A DNA stretch of 64,000 nt from Peromyscus leucopus (taxonomy: Eukaryota; Chordata; Mammalia; Rodentia; Cricetidae). The position numbers and the translations under genes were made by a program. The number at the start of each line of letters is the position of its first letter. Within the stretch, counting starts at the first letter, position 1. The stretch is taken from assembly GCF_004664715.2 (NCBI RefSeq), contig NC_051070.1, positions 70,188,200 to 70,252,199 on the forward strand. The letters are read 5' to 3'. Under the pieces are notes generated by a model that was not told the origin of the DNA, searched no databases, and was given only the letters and a program-made list of their open reading frames with translations. Positions 1 through 11,150 of the stretch are shown piece by piece.

Positions 1-1529
1 CTAAGACTCTAATGTTGACAGGGACTCACCCAGGTATAATGTCCTTAATTCTTCTGGGGATGGAATATTATTCTCATGTAATAAGGGGGATTTAAAGTCT
101 CTATGACTAATAAGTCTCCCTACCTGAAACCTCACCTTTTAAAGACAGTGTCACTAGAAGATACAGCTAGCTGGCGAAGTTCAGAGTGATCACATGGGCA
201 TCTTCCACCTTTCCTCAGCCTTACATATTAACAATAAAACATTGCTAATGCCTTGTGAAAGAAATTGTAACAGCAATTCAAGGAGAAATCACTTTACTAA
301 AGCATTAACACCTATTCTCACCCAATTTTTCTTTCACCCCCCCTTGTTAGCCTAACTTCCTCTCTCTTTTCTCCCTCTCCTTCTCCTCCTGAGCCACATT
401 TGTTTAGACACAAGATAGACACTACACTCTTCCATCTGATATTCATTGGCATGTTAGCTGTCATTCTGGCCTTGACTTCTCAGTTACACACTCGTTATAA
501 AGGAAAAACACTGGACAGGCTAGCATGAATCCCACATGAAATGCTCCCTCAGCGAGAAACCTCCAAACATGAGCAATGTATGTAGGTAGTTTTCAAAATC
601 ATATTTTTCCCAGACAAGGTCATTTGTAGAACACTTTATATTTCTTCTTGTTGCACAAAAGGCTTTCACAATATGATTACAGAAAGAGGACAAAATTAAA
701 ACAATCTGGTCTACCCTATTGGATCACAATTCTATTTTTGAAAAAAATCAATGTGAGACATGTTATTTAAAAGTTGGTTAAGCAGTTAGGCTTTCTATAA
801 AAATAACGCAAAAATGATTCTGCAAGTTTAACAATTTAACAGTAGAATTACTTATTTGGTCTGAAGGTAATTTAATAGTTTCCTCATCTCAACCCCCCCC
901 CCAAAAAAAAACACTAGATTGAGAAGATATATTGAATTGTGTTTTGCTTTTTTCCTCTGCATGTTCTGAACATTTTATCTCAGACAGTTTTTAATCAAGT
1001 GGCTGAGTCCTATTGATCTGCCTGGGTACAAACTGTGGGTCGATGGGAGATGCTTTTCAAGTGCTTGTCTTTGGTCACTCTGAGCTCTGGACTACAGACA
1101 TGCACTAATGCATCTGGCTCCCAGTGCTTCCCCACCTCCACCTGGATCCACTCCTCTTCTGTCTCTCATTAGAAAAGAACAGGCTTCTAAGAGATAACAA
1201 CAAAATATAACAAAATAAACTGTACTAAGATAAAATAAAATAAAATAGAGCCTATCACATCTGACAATGGTAGGAAAAGAGACCAAGAGAAGGTACAAGA
1301 ATCATAGACCCAGTCATTCACTTTCTCAGGAGTCCCACAAAAACACTAAACATCAGAGTGCCTGGTGCAGACCCACATGGGCCATGAACATGCACACTTG
1401 TCATAACTGATCAGGATAGACATTGCGTACGAACTGCACTAAGGACTTTTCCCAGCCCCTCTCCTGTGCTGCCACAGCCCCGGCTCCCCCTGTCTGTGGA
1501 GTCTTTCCTCAGAGCCTCCATGTGGTTGA
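1..1529. other. Region 3' of the TRAV19-like gene, no gene seen
   Basis: The stretch is AT-rich with a C8/A9 run near 893-910 and a short AAATA-rich patch near 1200-1250. No V exon, RSS, clear SINE or LTR was recognised in it. Confidence 0.4.
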
Positions 1530-1568
1530 GGTTTTTGTGGGGCTCTTGCAGACACCTCTGCCACTGTG
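1530..1568 (-). promoter_or_regulatory. 23-RSS of the TRAV19-like gene
   Basis: Directly after the V exon on the minus strand stand a perfect heptamer CACAGTG (1562-1568), a spacer of exactly 23 bp (1539-1561) and a perfect nonamer ACAAAAACC (1530-1538). This is the best RSS in the window and should be efficiently cut by RAG1/RAG2. Confidence 0.96.
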
Positions 1569-2105
1569 CCCTTGCTCATAGCACAGAAATACACCCCTGA
1601 GTCCTCCACCTGTGCATCTGTGATGATGAGTCCAACGGAACTTTCTGAAGTCTGGAAATTGAGAGAATAACGGCCCTCTGTTGCATTTTCCTTTTTGTAA
1701 GACTCCTGACGAATAAGGAAAACCATTTCCCCACTTGCTGTGTGCTTGTACCAGAACAAGTAGTAAGTACTTTCCCGGGTTTCGTACACACAGTCCAGTG
1801 TCACAGTCTTCTTCTCCATCACAGACACTGAAGTCTGAGCCTGAGTTACCTTCTGGGCCATGCTGGTTGCTGATGGAAAGAACACAGAGACATCAACCCT
1901 TAGCTGTGACAACAATGGGGGCCTGAAGGATGAAGTAGCTTATGAGCCAGAGTTCTGATGATCCCGCCCTTCTGAGTCTCAGCAGAGGACAATGACCTCC
2001 ACTGCCTATGACCTTAAGGTCACAGGGCCCAGTCCTGTACTGGGGAAAATGCTTACCAAAGCAAATGGAGCTGAAGGTTGCTCCCAGCAGGCTAAGAGTC
2101 AGCAT
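1569..2105 (-). CDS. TRAV19-like: T-cell receptor alpha V gene, human TRAV19-like (mouse TRAV16 type)
   Basis: This is an apparently functional germline V segment, which supplies CDR1, CDR2 and the start of CDR3 of a T-cell receptor alpha (possibly delta) chain. The leader exon is 2057-2105 (ATG at 2105; [16 protein letters not shown]) and ends at a GTAAGC donor. The 187 bp intron ends in a pyrimidine-rich TTTCCATCAG acceptor, and the V exon is 1569-1869. The phase-1 join gives ATSM before the mature start AQKVTQAQ. Cys23 lies in TLDC, Trp41 in FWYK and Cys104 in YFCAMS. No stop or frameshift is seen. [17 protein letters not shown] and YYLFWYK match human TRAV19; CAMS and the [11 protein letters not shown] stretch resemble mouse TRAV16. 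TRDV1 is a related alternative, but the intact TRDV1 orthologue is at 16 kb. The gene is the last V segment before the low-coordinate edge of the window. Confidence 0.93.
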
Positions 2106-2840
2106 ATTGTTAGCTCTTGTCTATGTTCTGTCTTAACCCAGATCTTAATCTGTCCTTTGTGCTGAAGAGGAACAAGCACAGGTTACTGGTCTATGAGGTG
2201 CAACCACTCCAACAGGAAGTGCAGTTGGCAGTTATGGGTCAGGTTTAATTGTGCCCTGTCACACCTCCCTGTGTGGGCGTGGCAGAATGCTAGACTGTCT
2301 GGAGGATCTGTTGGTCTCACTATAATGCACTGGAAGCCATCAGTAGTAACATGGACTGATTTTCAGATCATTCTTTTTTGAAGGATAATACAGGATATGT
2401 GATTTATTATGAAATCTAATAATACATGGATGACATAGCCATGTTCCTTTTGGTCTTATGGATGCATCCATAAGATGGAAAAAAATGGTTGACAATTTAA
2501 CAAGAATGTAAAACTTCACCTTAGTCTTTCTGCCTACATTTCTAATAAAAGAATTTGGCAAATTTATATGAGAAACATGTTTTTCTTAATGAAAGCTTTG
2601 ACATCATATCTCCTAAGAAATAAAATCTGTCATATGTGTGCTCCATCAAATAACAAAAGGAAAGAAAACATACACACACAATCTGTCTTTGTATCTCTGT
2701 GTGTTTCATACTTACAAGAACAAATAAAAGTAAATTCACAAAATTTTATTGAATGACAATGACTCTTAAAACCTCCATATCTCATAAAATAAGCACACCA
2801 GCCATTTTTCCGTTTCTCCATGCTGCGTAGAATGGTATAT

Positions 2841-3300
2841 TAAAAACTGTTTCACTCTAATAAAGTGGAAGTAGTATATTCTCCTCTAAGATCCGTGACT
2901 TCACTAGCCCTGGGCAGTTGACTAAATTTCTAGTATCAGGCACAATTTACTTCCTGTGGAGCAGGTCTTAAGTCCCATTAAATAGCTGTTGGTTACCACC
3001 AAGGTTTGAATACAACTATTGCAAGGTATGGATATCTTGCCATGTTGCTTATTGTTGTGGCTTATAGGTCACAGCTGGATAGGACGATTGATTGCTTCCT
3101 TCTCTTGGCAGCTTACATAGCACCTTCTTGTACCATGAATGGCAATCTGTAGGAGGGAGACTCTCAGGTTAGATCCATTCAAATCTTTGGAGTCCTGTGT
3201 CCAAAGTGTATGGTGTCTTCACCTGCAGGGACTTACCTTTCATCTCTGAGCGGTAACTAAGAGCAACAGCAATAGCCTGTATTGTTTTGAGAGTCACAGT
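2841..3300 (-). mobile_element. L1 3' UTR fragment (old rodent L1, Lx-like)
   Basis: The stretch with GTTGTGGCTTATAGGTCACA and the tail TAACTAAGAGCAACAGC is the reverse complement of rodent L1 3' UTR. A second copy lies at about 41130-41487. It interrupts segmental duplication copy A. Confidence 0.6.
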
Positions 3301-3367
3301 ATTGGGATTTTTGTTAGTCTATGGCTCTTATGGAGAGCAATGTCAGCCCAGCTGGCAGAATTTCATA

Positions 3368-3525
3368 AATAAATATATATATATATTTAATGTATATTGA
3401 AATTATGCCAGTTGGGCTGACAATGTATTCAAAATATATTATTACAGCATCATTACACATTGAATACATATATTATATTCTCTCTATTATATACATAATA
3501 TATTTCATATATATATATATATCGT
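3368..3525. repeat. AT-rich simple repeats
   Basis: Two (AT)n tracts (3374-3388 and about 3508-3522) flank a short unit in which 'gccagttgggctgacaatgt' (3405-3424) nearly inverts 'aatgtcagcccagctggc' just before it (about 3340-3357). A small hairpin is therefore possible. Confidence 0.5.
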
Positions 3526-4192
3526 CACTCATCAAAGAAGCTTCTTTCTGCAGTAATGAAGCCTTTTGCAGAAAAACACAACTGGCACCAAATCATTTAT
3601 GTGATGTTTAAAATTAAGATCTCTCTCATATATTAAGCAAGAAAAACACTTCCCTCCAAGATCATGCCACTGAACAGAGAGTGAAGGCTGGGGCGATGTG
3701 TTTAGAAGCAGTGGGTGGATTTGTAGTTATCAATAGCATAAAGGGACACCTCCCCCTTGTGGTTCCTCTCTGTACTGCAGCATGGTCTTCTCTTGTAATT
3801 TATCCTGGATCTTAAATTGCAGGTAGTAGAGAAGGATAGCACTGTAGTCTGAGTGAGGTTGCAAGAAGGGTACACCAAAGACTCTCTGCAGAGTTTACAA
3901 AGGTATCTAAGGTCACAGGGGTGGGCATTACCTTTGTCATTTCTTTGATGTGCGGAGAAAAGGGATTCCTTATGTTTCCCCAGTCTATGAATGTTCCTAC
4001 CTCCCTTCATGATAATTTCAACATCTTAGAGCTTACTGTGAGCATGGCAAAGCATATTCTGAGATCTCTTCTTAGTATATGGTCGCTGTTTCCCTGGAGT
4101 CAGGCCTGAAGTCAGGATGTGCCCCTTGGTCAGATAATTTCCCCCTGTCTTCTGTCTTGCCTGGATCACCCTATTCATTTTTTATTTTTTAT

Positions 4193-4349
4193 TTTTTTTA
4201 TTTAATTTTTTTGAGACAAGGCTTCTCTGTGTAACTCTGGCTGCCCTGGAACTTACTCTGTAGACCAGGCTGGCCTCGAGCTCACAGCGATTTACCTGCC
4301 TCTGCCTCCCAAGTGCTGGGGTTAAAGGTGTGTGCCACCACTGCCTGAC
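4193..4349 (-). mobile_element. B1 SINE
   Basis: The minus-strand B1 starts after a T-rich tail with 'gagacaaggcttctctgtgtaa' and ends 'gtgtgccaccactgcctgac'. Its 'gaccaggctggcctcgag' core is typical of rodent B1. Confidence 0.85.
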
Positions 4350-4680
4350 ATCATCCCATTCCTTCTTTAAGAACTAATGTGATCTCCACCTCCTGACCTC
4401 CTGATGATAGTGCTTGCTTATCTCTTTAGAGGGAGTTCATGCCCACATCTTCTCCCACCACACCTGTACACATATCACTTCCTGTCCTTACCACGTCATA
4501 GAAACATCCTGGTCTCCCTTTCTCAAAAAAGATAAAAACAATAACATTCAAAGCAAGTTGTTAGTTTGGAGGACGATGAAACTAGCAAGTCTATCTGCAG
4601 TTATAAGATAGCTATGGACTGGTAGTTAAATAACTGAAATGTTACTCAGAGATAGCTACTATTTTTTGTGTTATGATGAA

Positions 4681-4950
4681 CAGTCTCTAGATTTATTTTT
4701 TATTTTTATTGTTTCAGAATTTCATACTTGCATAATATGGGTTTTGATAAAATCCAAACTCCTTTTTCTTCTCTCCAATTTCCCACTTCCCCCAAACTAC
4801 TATTCCATCTCAACTTCATGTGCTTTAAAAACAAAACAAACCCCACCGAGTCTACTCAATAGCTACATGGCTATAGGACCTTGTATTGGAGCATGGATAG
4901 CCTCTTAGGAGCCTCATTCCTGAGGAAAATGGACTATCCCTTAAATGTGT
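4681..4950 (-). mobile_element. L1 3' UTR fragment
   Basis: The pieces 'gtttcagaatttcatacttg' and the poly-pyrimidine 'cccacttcccccaaactact' resemble the antisense 3' end of rodent L1. The element probably continues at 5460-5950 beyond the SINE-derived stretch. Confidence 0.5.
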
Positions 4951-5154
4951 TCCTAATTAGTCTGAACAATAAAAACCCAGAATCAAATATTAGGGTGAAA
5001 GCTAAAAGATAGAGAAGTAGAGCGGCCAGCTACTGTCACTTCTTACCTCTATCGAAATCTCAGATGGAAAGGGCCAGGAACCTGTCTCTATAAATCCTCA
5101 GACTGAATGGTGGGGGCTCTTGTCTTCACCTGCCTTATATTCCTGTCTCCACTT

Positions 5155-5400
5155 CCCTAGTGTTAGTATTAAAGGCATAAGCCTCCCATGTGCTGGGATC
5201 AAAGGCATGATCCTCTCTAGTGCTGGGCTTAAAGGCTTGAGTCTCCCAGGTGCTGGGATTAAAGGTATGAGCCACTGCCTGGCACTGTTTCTCTTTTAGA
5301 CTGGTTCAATCTCATGTAGCCCAGGGTGGCTTTGAAATCCCGATCTTCCTGTTTCTTCCAAGTGCTGGGATTAAAGATGTGTGCCATCACTGTCTGCCCT
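5155..5400 (-). repeat. Tandem array of B1-tail units
   Basis: Four units of about 30 bp follow each other (near 5160, 5190, 5220 and 5250). Each has the B1 end motif 'gtgctgggattaaaggcatgag' in varied form, and a further B1 with one more copy ends near 5400. The array looks like local slippage or unequal exchange within a B1 tail rather than separate insertions. Confidence 0.7.
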
Positions 5401-5459
5401 CTATGGTTAACTAGTGGCTAGTTCTGCCTTCTGATCTCCAGGCAAGCTTTATTTGTCAG

Positions 5460-5950
5460 AACACAAACAACATAACATACAACAATCTCTCTCCCAGTAG
5501 CCATTAATTGTCAGTAGCTCCTCGGGTAAGAGTGAGATTTACGAGGCCCTCCCTGCCATGGGGTGTATTGACCGGTGTGATCTTGTGTGTATAGTCACAG
5601 CTGCTGTGAGTTCAAGTGTACGACAACACTGTCACATCTGGAAAACACTGCAGATGTCCAGTCCCTCCGACTCTTACGATCCTTCTGCCTTCTCTTCCAA
5701 GATGGTTTCTGATCCTTAGAGACAAGGATTTGATATTATTGTCCCATGTAGACCTGAGCATTCCACAGTCTCTTATTCTCTGTACACTGATCATTTGCAT
5801 GTCTCTGTATTAATTGCTATCTACTGTAAAAGTAACTTCTCTAATGATAGTTGAGAGATGCATTAATCTGTGGGTATGAAGTTGAGAACTTAGAGGTGGA
5901 GTATATGACTATGTCTGTTTAGCAGAGAAGGACTATTAGTTTATGACTCA
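5460..5950 (-). mobile_element. L1 3' UTR fragment
   Basis: The motifs 'gtagccattaattgtcagta', 'cagctgctgtgagttcaagt' and 'gttgagagatgcattaatct' recur at 26700-26870, 39120-39540, 31430-31700 and 40680-41080. Together they mark one rodent L1 3' UTR family in antisense. Confidence 0.7.
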
Positions 5951-7170
5951 GGGAGCCTAATGAGTATGTTTAGAGCCCACTCTACAGATGAGACTCATGC
6001 CTGGAACTGTGAACTGTGTCACTAGGTTTTCTGAGTTTTATTTTTTGCAATTTTTAAATTAATTCAAGAGTTCTTTAATAAATCTTTAGTACACAATGTT
6101 ATTATTTGACAAAGCCACAAAATGTCATCTCAGGAAAGATATATTGTGCCTTTAACGTTATTGTATGTCTATTGAATTTCAAGTATACACATATAAATAA
6201 TGACTATTCTCTTTCAGCGGGAAGAAAATAGTGCCATTGTTAATAGTGCAGACAGATTCCCTAGAGTCTGTCCTTTTGCAGGTTGTAATCAAAGTCATAT
6301 TCATGCTGTTCTGAGAACTTTACCAGCAGAAACACTTACGATGCATGGATTTGTGGAAGGTCGGTCATTATCCCACTTGTCCTTAGTTTGCTGAAAACTA
6401 TACAATAAAAGCCCCCAAATCATGGAGGATGTTCTTTCCTAAGCTAATCATCCAGATAATTAGGAATATAATTTTATTCAAAAAATGATGGATTGGATTA
6501 TATCAGATTAAAAATGTTATGCATAGAAATCAAACTATCTGTAGAGTGAAGAGACAATCTACAGAGCAGGAGAAATTATCTTCCAACTATTCATCTGTCA
6601 CAGGGGTAATTTGAAAACAACAAAAAAGACATTATGCAATTAATAACGAACAAAAGATCTGAGCAGAACAGAGAAGAAACACAAACAACCAAGGAGCAGA
6701 TGAGGAATGCTCAATGTCATTAGCCATCGGTGAAACTCAAAAAAAAAAACCATGATTAGACACCAGATCACTCACCATGTCAAAGACATAAGTGCAGATG
6801 AAGATGTATGTAAAGGGATTCCGGAAGGCTGGTGGGGGTGTAAAGAAGCCAGACCCTCCTCCCCAGCCCACCCTGCAAAACAATAACCACACAAGTGGCC
6901 TGTGTTCTTCTTCCTGGATGTTAAAAATAAAAGTTCACCTGAAAACCTAGAGGACGTGGGTGGGGTCCACAAAGAGGGGAGGTGAGATTTGAGCAGTGCA
7001 TACTGTATGCATGTGTGAGATTATCTCTTTGAACCTTAACAATACATTGATATACTAATGAAACAAATGTTATTGGAAAAATTTTTGTGTGGGTTAGTTT
7101 TGTTTGTTTGTTTGTTTTTTAATGTGACACAAACTAGAGTCACCTGGAAAGAGGAATCTTCATTTGAAAA

Positions 7171-8220
7171 ATTGCTTCCATAGATTGGCCTGCAACCAAG
7201 TGTGTGGGACCTCTTAAATATTGATTGATTTGGGAGAGCCAAGCACTGTGGGGGGTACCACCTCCTGGAAGGATTCCTGGGTTGTGTGTAAATGTGATGA
7301 ATGAATATTCTCATTAATTTTTAAGAGTGAATGCAGTGATCTAGGCAAGGACAGATGGGTGATCTTGTCACAGCACAGACTTCCAATCACCTTGACTCCA
7401 TTTGCTCCTTACTAGCCCAGGCTTTTCTCATCTGGGGTGCGCTGCTATTCTCACCCATGTGCTGTCCAAAACTGATTTTATTTCTTACTATTAAAGACAC
7501 TTGTTCTTCTTACATGTCCCCTCAGAGTAAGTTCAGTATACTTACTTTCATATAGCACAACAGAATGTGGCTGTAGGGACTATGCTTCCCACATGGATGG
7601 GGAACTGACTTTCTTATAGGTTTTCATTTTCCCAGTGAGTAAATCAGAGCCTGAAAATCACAGAACTCTTAAAGGCAGACTATGATTCAGATGTTTGGTT
7701 CTTTCCTCTGAGATTCAGATCTTGGCTTCCCTACTGTGTGGTGGCTCTGATCCCCAGCTGTAAAAGGAAAGGCTTAATTAAAGTGCTTGGAGGGCTTCTC
7801 AGTCTGTCTGATACATGCTCACTGTCCCGGAACTGGAGAGATGTAAGAATGATTTTGGCCTCTCAAGGAGCCAACTAGACCTTAGGACAGCACAAGGGAC
7901 AGATGGGACCTTCCCTCATCCTGAACAAGGGTACAGTGCTTATTAAAACCAAAGACAGAAGGCTCCAGTGGCCCAGATTTTACATGGAGAAATCAGGGAG
8001 GTTGCACTCATGTTGAGCTTGAGGACACATGGCCAGGACATGCAGAGCAAACCCTGGCATTTCAGCATCCTACTGCTCTCTGCCCCAGTCCAAGGAACTA
8101 AAACAAACAAAGAGAAATGGCACAATTAAACAGGTTGTCTTTTCCAGTTACCAGTAGGCACTCATGGGACAACATAAGCACCATTCCACCCACTATCGGG
8201 GTCGAGGAAACAGCTCTGAG
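7171..8220. other. Intergenic DNA, no gene seen
   Basis: This interval separates duplication copy A from TRAV17. No V exon, RSS or clear repeat was recognised. Confidence 0.4.
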
Positions 8221-8259
8221 GGTTTGTGTCAGGACTGCAGGTGCCTGCTGCACACTGTG
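8221..8259 (-). promoter_or_regulatory. 23-RSS of TRAV17
   Basis: Heptamer CACAGTG (8253-8259), 23 bp spacer (8230-8252) and nonamer ACACAAACC (8221-8229) follow the V exon. The spacer holds an E-box CACCTG inside GCACCTGCAG. Confidence 0.95.
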
Positions 8260-8730
8260 CATCTGTAGCACAGAAGTAAACAGCAGTGTCTGCAGCCTGG
8301 GCAGCAGTGATGGACAGGGAACTGCTCTGGGTGGAGGTGTCGAGGGTCGCTCTTAGTCTTCCACTGCGTTTCTCTCTCTCATTTGAACGTATTAAGATCA
8401 GCATGGCAGGGCCTCTGCCTGAGTCCTGTTTGTACCACTGTAGAACAGTTGAATAAGTTTTGTAACTGCAGTCCATGATGACATTTTCACCTTCCTGGAT
8501 GCTCAGAGCCAGAGGATTCTCTTCTCCCTGTTGGCTGTTCACCCCTACATAGAAACACAGGCCAGAGAACAAGAGTCAGTAGTAATATTTCAAATTGCAT
8601 TTCCAAATGAACACTTCTCATTTATATGGCCTCCGAAATCAGGTCTCCCCATCCCCATCACTACCAGCCCCAACTCACTGGCCAGTTGAAGCCATAGAGT
8701 CACCAAAGACACTCCCAGAAATTTGTTCAT
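8260..8730 (-). CDS. TRAV17: T-cell receptor alpha V gene, TRAV17 orthologue
   Basis: This is an intact germline V segment for the TCR alpha chain. The leader exon is 8679-8730 (MNKFLGVSLVTLWLQLA, donor GTGAGT), the intron is only 134 bp, and the V exon is 8260-8544 after a TAG acceptor. The spliced leader ends ARVNS before the mature QQGEENPLALS. Leader and mature start match human TRAV17 almost residue for residue, as do ILIRSNEREK, SGRLRATLDTS and the germline CDR3 start CATDA. Cys23 (IMDCSYKT), Trp41 (LQWYKQ) and Cys104 (VYFCATD) are present. No stop or frameshift is seen. A CRE-like TGACATCA lies at 8745-8752, 15 bp upstream of the ATG, which is closer than such a site usually lies. A candidate CTCF motif lies at 8964-8987. 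Confidence 0.96.
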
Positions 8731-8963
8731 TCTTCTTCCTTTATTGATGTCATAGGAAACACTGTGCTGTACCCTCCATTGTGCTATACCCTGAACTGGA
8801 GCTTGGTTCATAAGACAGAAGAGTCAGTTCTGGTTGGTGGGTTTATATTTAATCTTTTGTCCTTCAGAGTCTCAGGATTTTGCTTAGCCAGTCAGAGACA
8901 GGCTTGGTTCACCACATTCCCCCAACCCCAATCTCAAACCCACGCCCCATCCTTCTGACAGAG

Positions 8964-8987
8964 AGGCACTGCCATCTGGTGGTGGTC
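8964..8987 (-). promoter_or_regulatory. Candidate CTCF site upstream of TRAV17
   Basis: On the minus strand the core reads CCACCAGATGGCAGTG, close to the CTCF consensus. It sits about 235 bp upstream of the TRAV17 start codon and has the same orientation as the gene. This is a motif match only; binding is not shown. Confidence 0.6.
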
Positions 8988-9212
8988 ACAGCATCCTGCC
9001 ACTAGATCGTGTTCTGGGATGGAGAGAGTGCAGATTGCAGCAAATGCAAGCCGGCTTTGCTCTGTCTTCTTCCTGAGCAGAGTGAGAAGACACACAGATT
9101 AATTCCAGTAAGAGGTCAGTGGAGAAGAATGGTGAAGCCCAGCATTTACAGAATACTTCTGAAAATCCCTGATAAGGTTCCTTAGTAACTACAACTCCTG
9201 AAAATGTACTTG

Positions 9213-9375
9213 TCAGGGCAGAGAGATGGCTCACTGGGTAAAGTGTTTGGCATGCAAATGTAATGGCCTGAGTTCACTCCCCAGAACCCACAGTAAACAG
9301 AGAACATCAACAATAGGAGGTTTTCCTCTGACCTCCACACACACCATGACACATATGTGCCTGGATACAGGACAT
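9213..9375 (+). mobile_element. B2/B3-type SINE
   Basis: The stretch begins 'cagagagatggctcactggg', which is the B2 pol III promoter region, and runs through 'cctgagttcactccccagaa' to 'tgacctccacacacaccatg'. Confidence 0.75.
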
Positions 9376-9705
9376 TTTTTTTACTTGAATGATATTGTGT
9401 GTAAATAAAGGACTTCATTGGTGTGCAAAAGAAATAGATTCCTTTTAGATTAAGCAAAAAATGAATAAATTAAATTAATAACAGGTTAGACTCAAAACCC
9501 ACATTAGGGTCTGAGAATCAGGATCAACAGCTGCATAGTCAGGGACAGCACAAAAATCACAGCACAGACCATTCCTCAGAGGATCTATCGGCTTGTGTCT
9601 CACCTGCAGACTCTAAGTAGTATGTGCAAAGCTGTTCACAAAAGACCTTATGTACAGCTGCCGTCCAGTTCTGCCTTCTTCATCTTCATGAAATTAAAGT
9701 CAACC

Positions 9706-10209
9706 TGTTGCAGGATATTTGATCACACTGTGACACCCCAAGACTGTTAATAAAGTTAACCTTGAATCAGGGGACAGAGTCAATGACTTGCTGCCTGGAA
9801 TTAGCCATAGAGATTTTGGAGGACCCAGGATCCCATAGAGAGGCACAGGGAGGATTAAAGAGGAGCTTAGAAAGATTAATGGCTCCTTTTTTTTTTTTTT
9901 TTGGTTTTGGTTTTTGGTTTTTCGAGACAGGGTTTCTCTGTGTAGCTTTGCGCCTTTCCTGGAACTCACTTGGTAGCCCAGGCTGGCCTCGAACTCACAA
10001 AGATCCGCCTGCCTCTGCCTCCCGAGTGCTGGGATTAAAGGCGTGCGCCACCACTGCCCGGCTAATGGCTCCTTTTGATCTGGAAAGTGTGGAGAGAGCA
10101 AGGGTCAGCTGGTCATTCCTCTGCTGCTTTCTTGTTCTATCAGGTGTTTACCCCAATATCTGACTCTCAAGTTTATTGACAATAGAACAATTTAGATAGG
10201 CAGTATATC
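9706..10209 (+). mobile_element. 5' LTR of an endogenous retrovirus, with a B1 insert
   Basis: The LTR begins TGTTGCAGGATATTTGATCA, has an AATAAA at about 9748, and ends just before the primer binding site. It is related to the LTRs at 13370 and 41488 (shared 'tttgatcacac.gtgacac' start and 'aatagaacaattta' end). A B1 splits it at about 9891-10062; the duplicated target 'taatggctcctttt' is visible on both sides. Confidence 0.75.
9891..10062 (-). mobile_element. B1 SINE inside the 5' LTR
   Basis: This full-length minus-strand B1 ('tcgagacagggtttctctgt' to 'gccaccactgcccgg') has an intact target-site duplication 'taatggctcctttt' before it (about 9877) and after it (about 10064). Confidence 0.9.
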
Positions 10210-10227
10210 TGGCATCTAATGCAGGAC
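10210..10227 (+). other. Decayed retroviral primer binding site (tRNA-Lys type)
   Basis: The 18 bp 'tggcatctaatgcaggac' differs from the tRNA-Lys(1,2) binding site of MMTV-type retroviruses only by transitions, several at former CpG. Its place right after the LTR supports the reading. Confidence 0.65.
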
Positions 10228-10620
10228 AGAAAAACACAAGGCAGCTTCTGAAATGGCTATCTCTACAGTCCTGAGTCACAGCTGCTTGTTGCTATCTCTG
10301 TCATCCAGGTCCCCCCCACCCCCACCCTCCCATGCCCTCGCCTCCCACCATGTGGGCTTCTCCTGCCTATCTCCTGCATCTGCTTATTAGGTGGCTCACT
10401 CCCCCTACTCACAGGACACAGGCTTTCCCTGGGTTCACTCCCCAGGCCACCACCATGCAAGCTCAGCTGTCTTGACACCTGCTTGCACCTGCTCAGGTTT
10501 CTGCTGCTGCTGCCACCACCGCACAGCCACAGCCCATGCTGCCCTGCACAGCTCCACAGTCGCTACAGTTGCTGCTGCCTACAAACCGAAAAGCCAGCAG
10601 ATCTAGTGAGACACCTGGTA
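10228..10620 (+). mobile_element. Retroviral leader or unassigned C-rich internal sequence
   Basis: The stretch has C-rich runs, alternating CTG/CAC tracts (10500-10580) and an uncertain open frame at 10391-10606. It lies between the primer binding site and an L1 fragment. No known protein is recognised. Confidence 0.35.
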
Positions 10621-11150
10621 ATTCTTTTTTTTTAAACGTATTTTTTTTCGCTTTTTAATTTATTTTTCTATTATCAGCTTGATACAGTGTAAATTCTTAT
10701 CCTAATTGTGAAATGTTTCATTGAGGCTTGCCCAGTGATTGACTAAAACCGAAACTTATTATAAGCCACAGTCATCCTAGGGTCCCCCCCCTGCTATATA
10801 GCCTCCATGGTTCTGTGGGTTGCAGTCTGATTGTTCTTTGCTTTATATCCAGAATCCACTTATGAGTGAGTATATACCATGTTTGTCCTTCTGGGTTTGG
10901 GTTACCTCACTCAGGATGATATTTTCTAGTTCCATCCATTTGCCTGCAAATTTCATGCTGTCGTTGTTTTTCTCTACTGAGTAGTAGTTCATTGTGTATA
11001 TGTACCACATTTTCTTAATCCATTCTTCAGCATCTAGGTTGTTTCCAGGTTCTGGCTATTACAAATAGTGCTGCTATGAACATAGTTGAGCATGTATCTT
11101 TGTGGTATGACTAAGCGTTCCTTGGGTATATGCCCAAGAGTGATAATTAG
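10620..11150 (-). mobile_element. L1 fragment (end of ORF2 / start of 3' UTR), antisense
   Basis: The stretch 'cttatgagtgagtatatacc' to 'ggttgtttccaggttctggc' is the well-known antisense end of rodent L1 ORF2. It interrupts the retroviral remnant between the leader and gag. Confidence 0.8.

Larger units (their letters stand above)
2226..7170. repeat. Segmental duplication, copy A
   Basis: Stretches of this block recur in the same order and orientation in 44977-51000. Matching pairs are 2226-2680 with 44977-45430, 3700-3860 with 48185-48345, 6040-6420 with 49270-49650, 6655-6850 with 49860-50050, and 7000-7120 with 50890-51000. The copies are clearly diverged, and each has gained its own SINE, L1 or LTR inserts. 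Copy A starts about 120 bp upstream of the TRAV19-like start codon. Confidence 0.8.

Noticed and set aside
5155..5400. CRISPR-like direct repeats
   Set aside because: Units are B1 tails with no regular spacers, in a mammalian genome.
8739..8745. AATAAAG as TATA box of TRAV17
   Set aside because: It is only about 10 bp from the start codon, too close for a promoter TATA.
9700..10163. Two opposed 133-codon open frames
   Set aside because: Both read through the B1 and the LTR around it.
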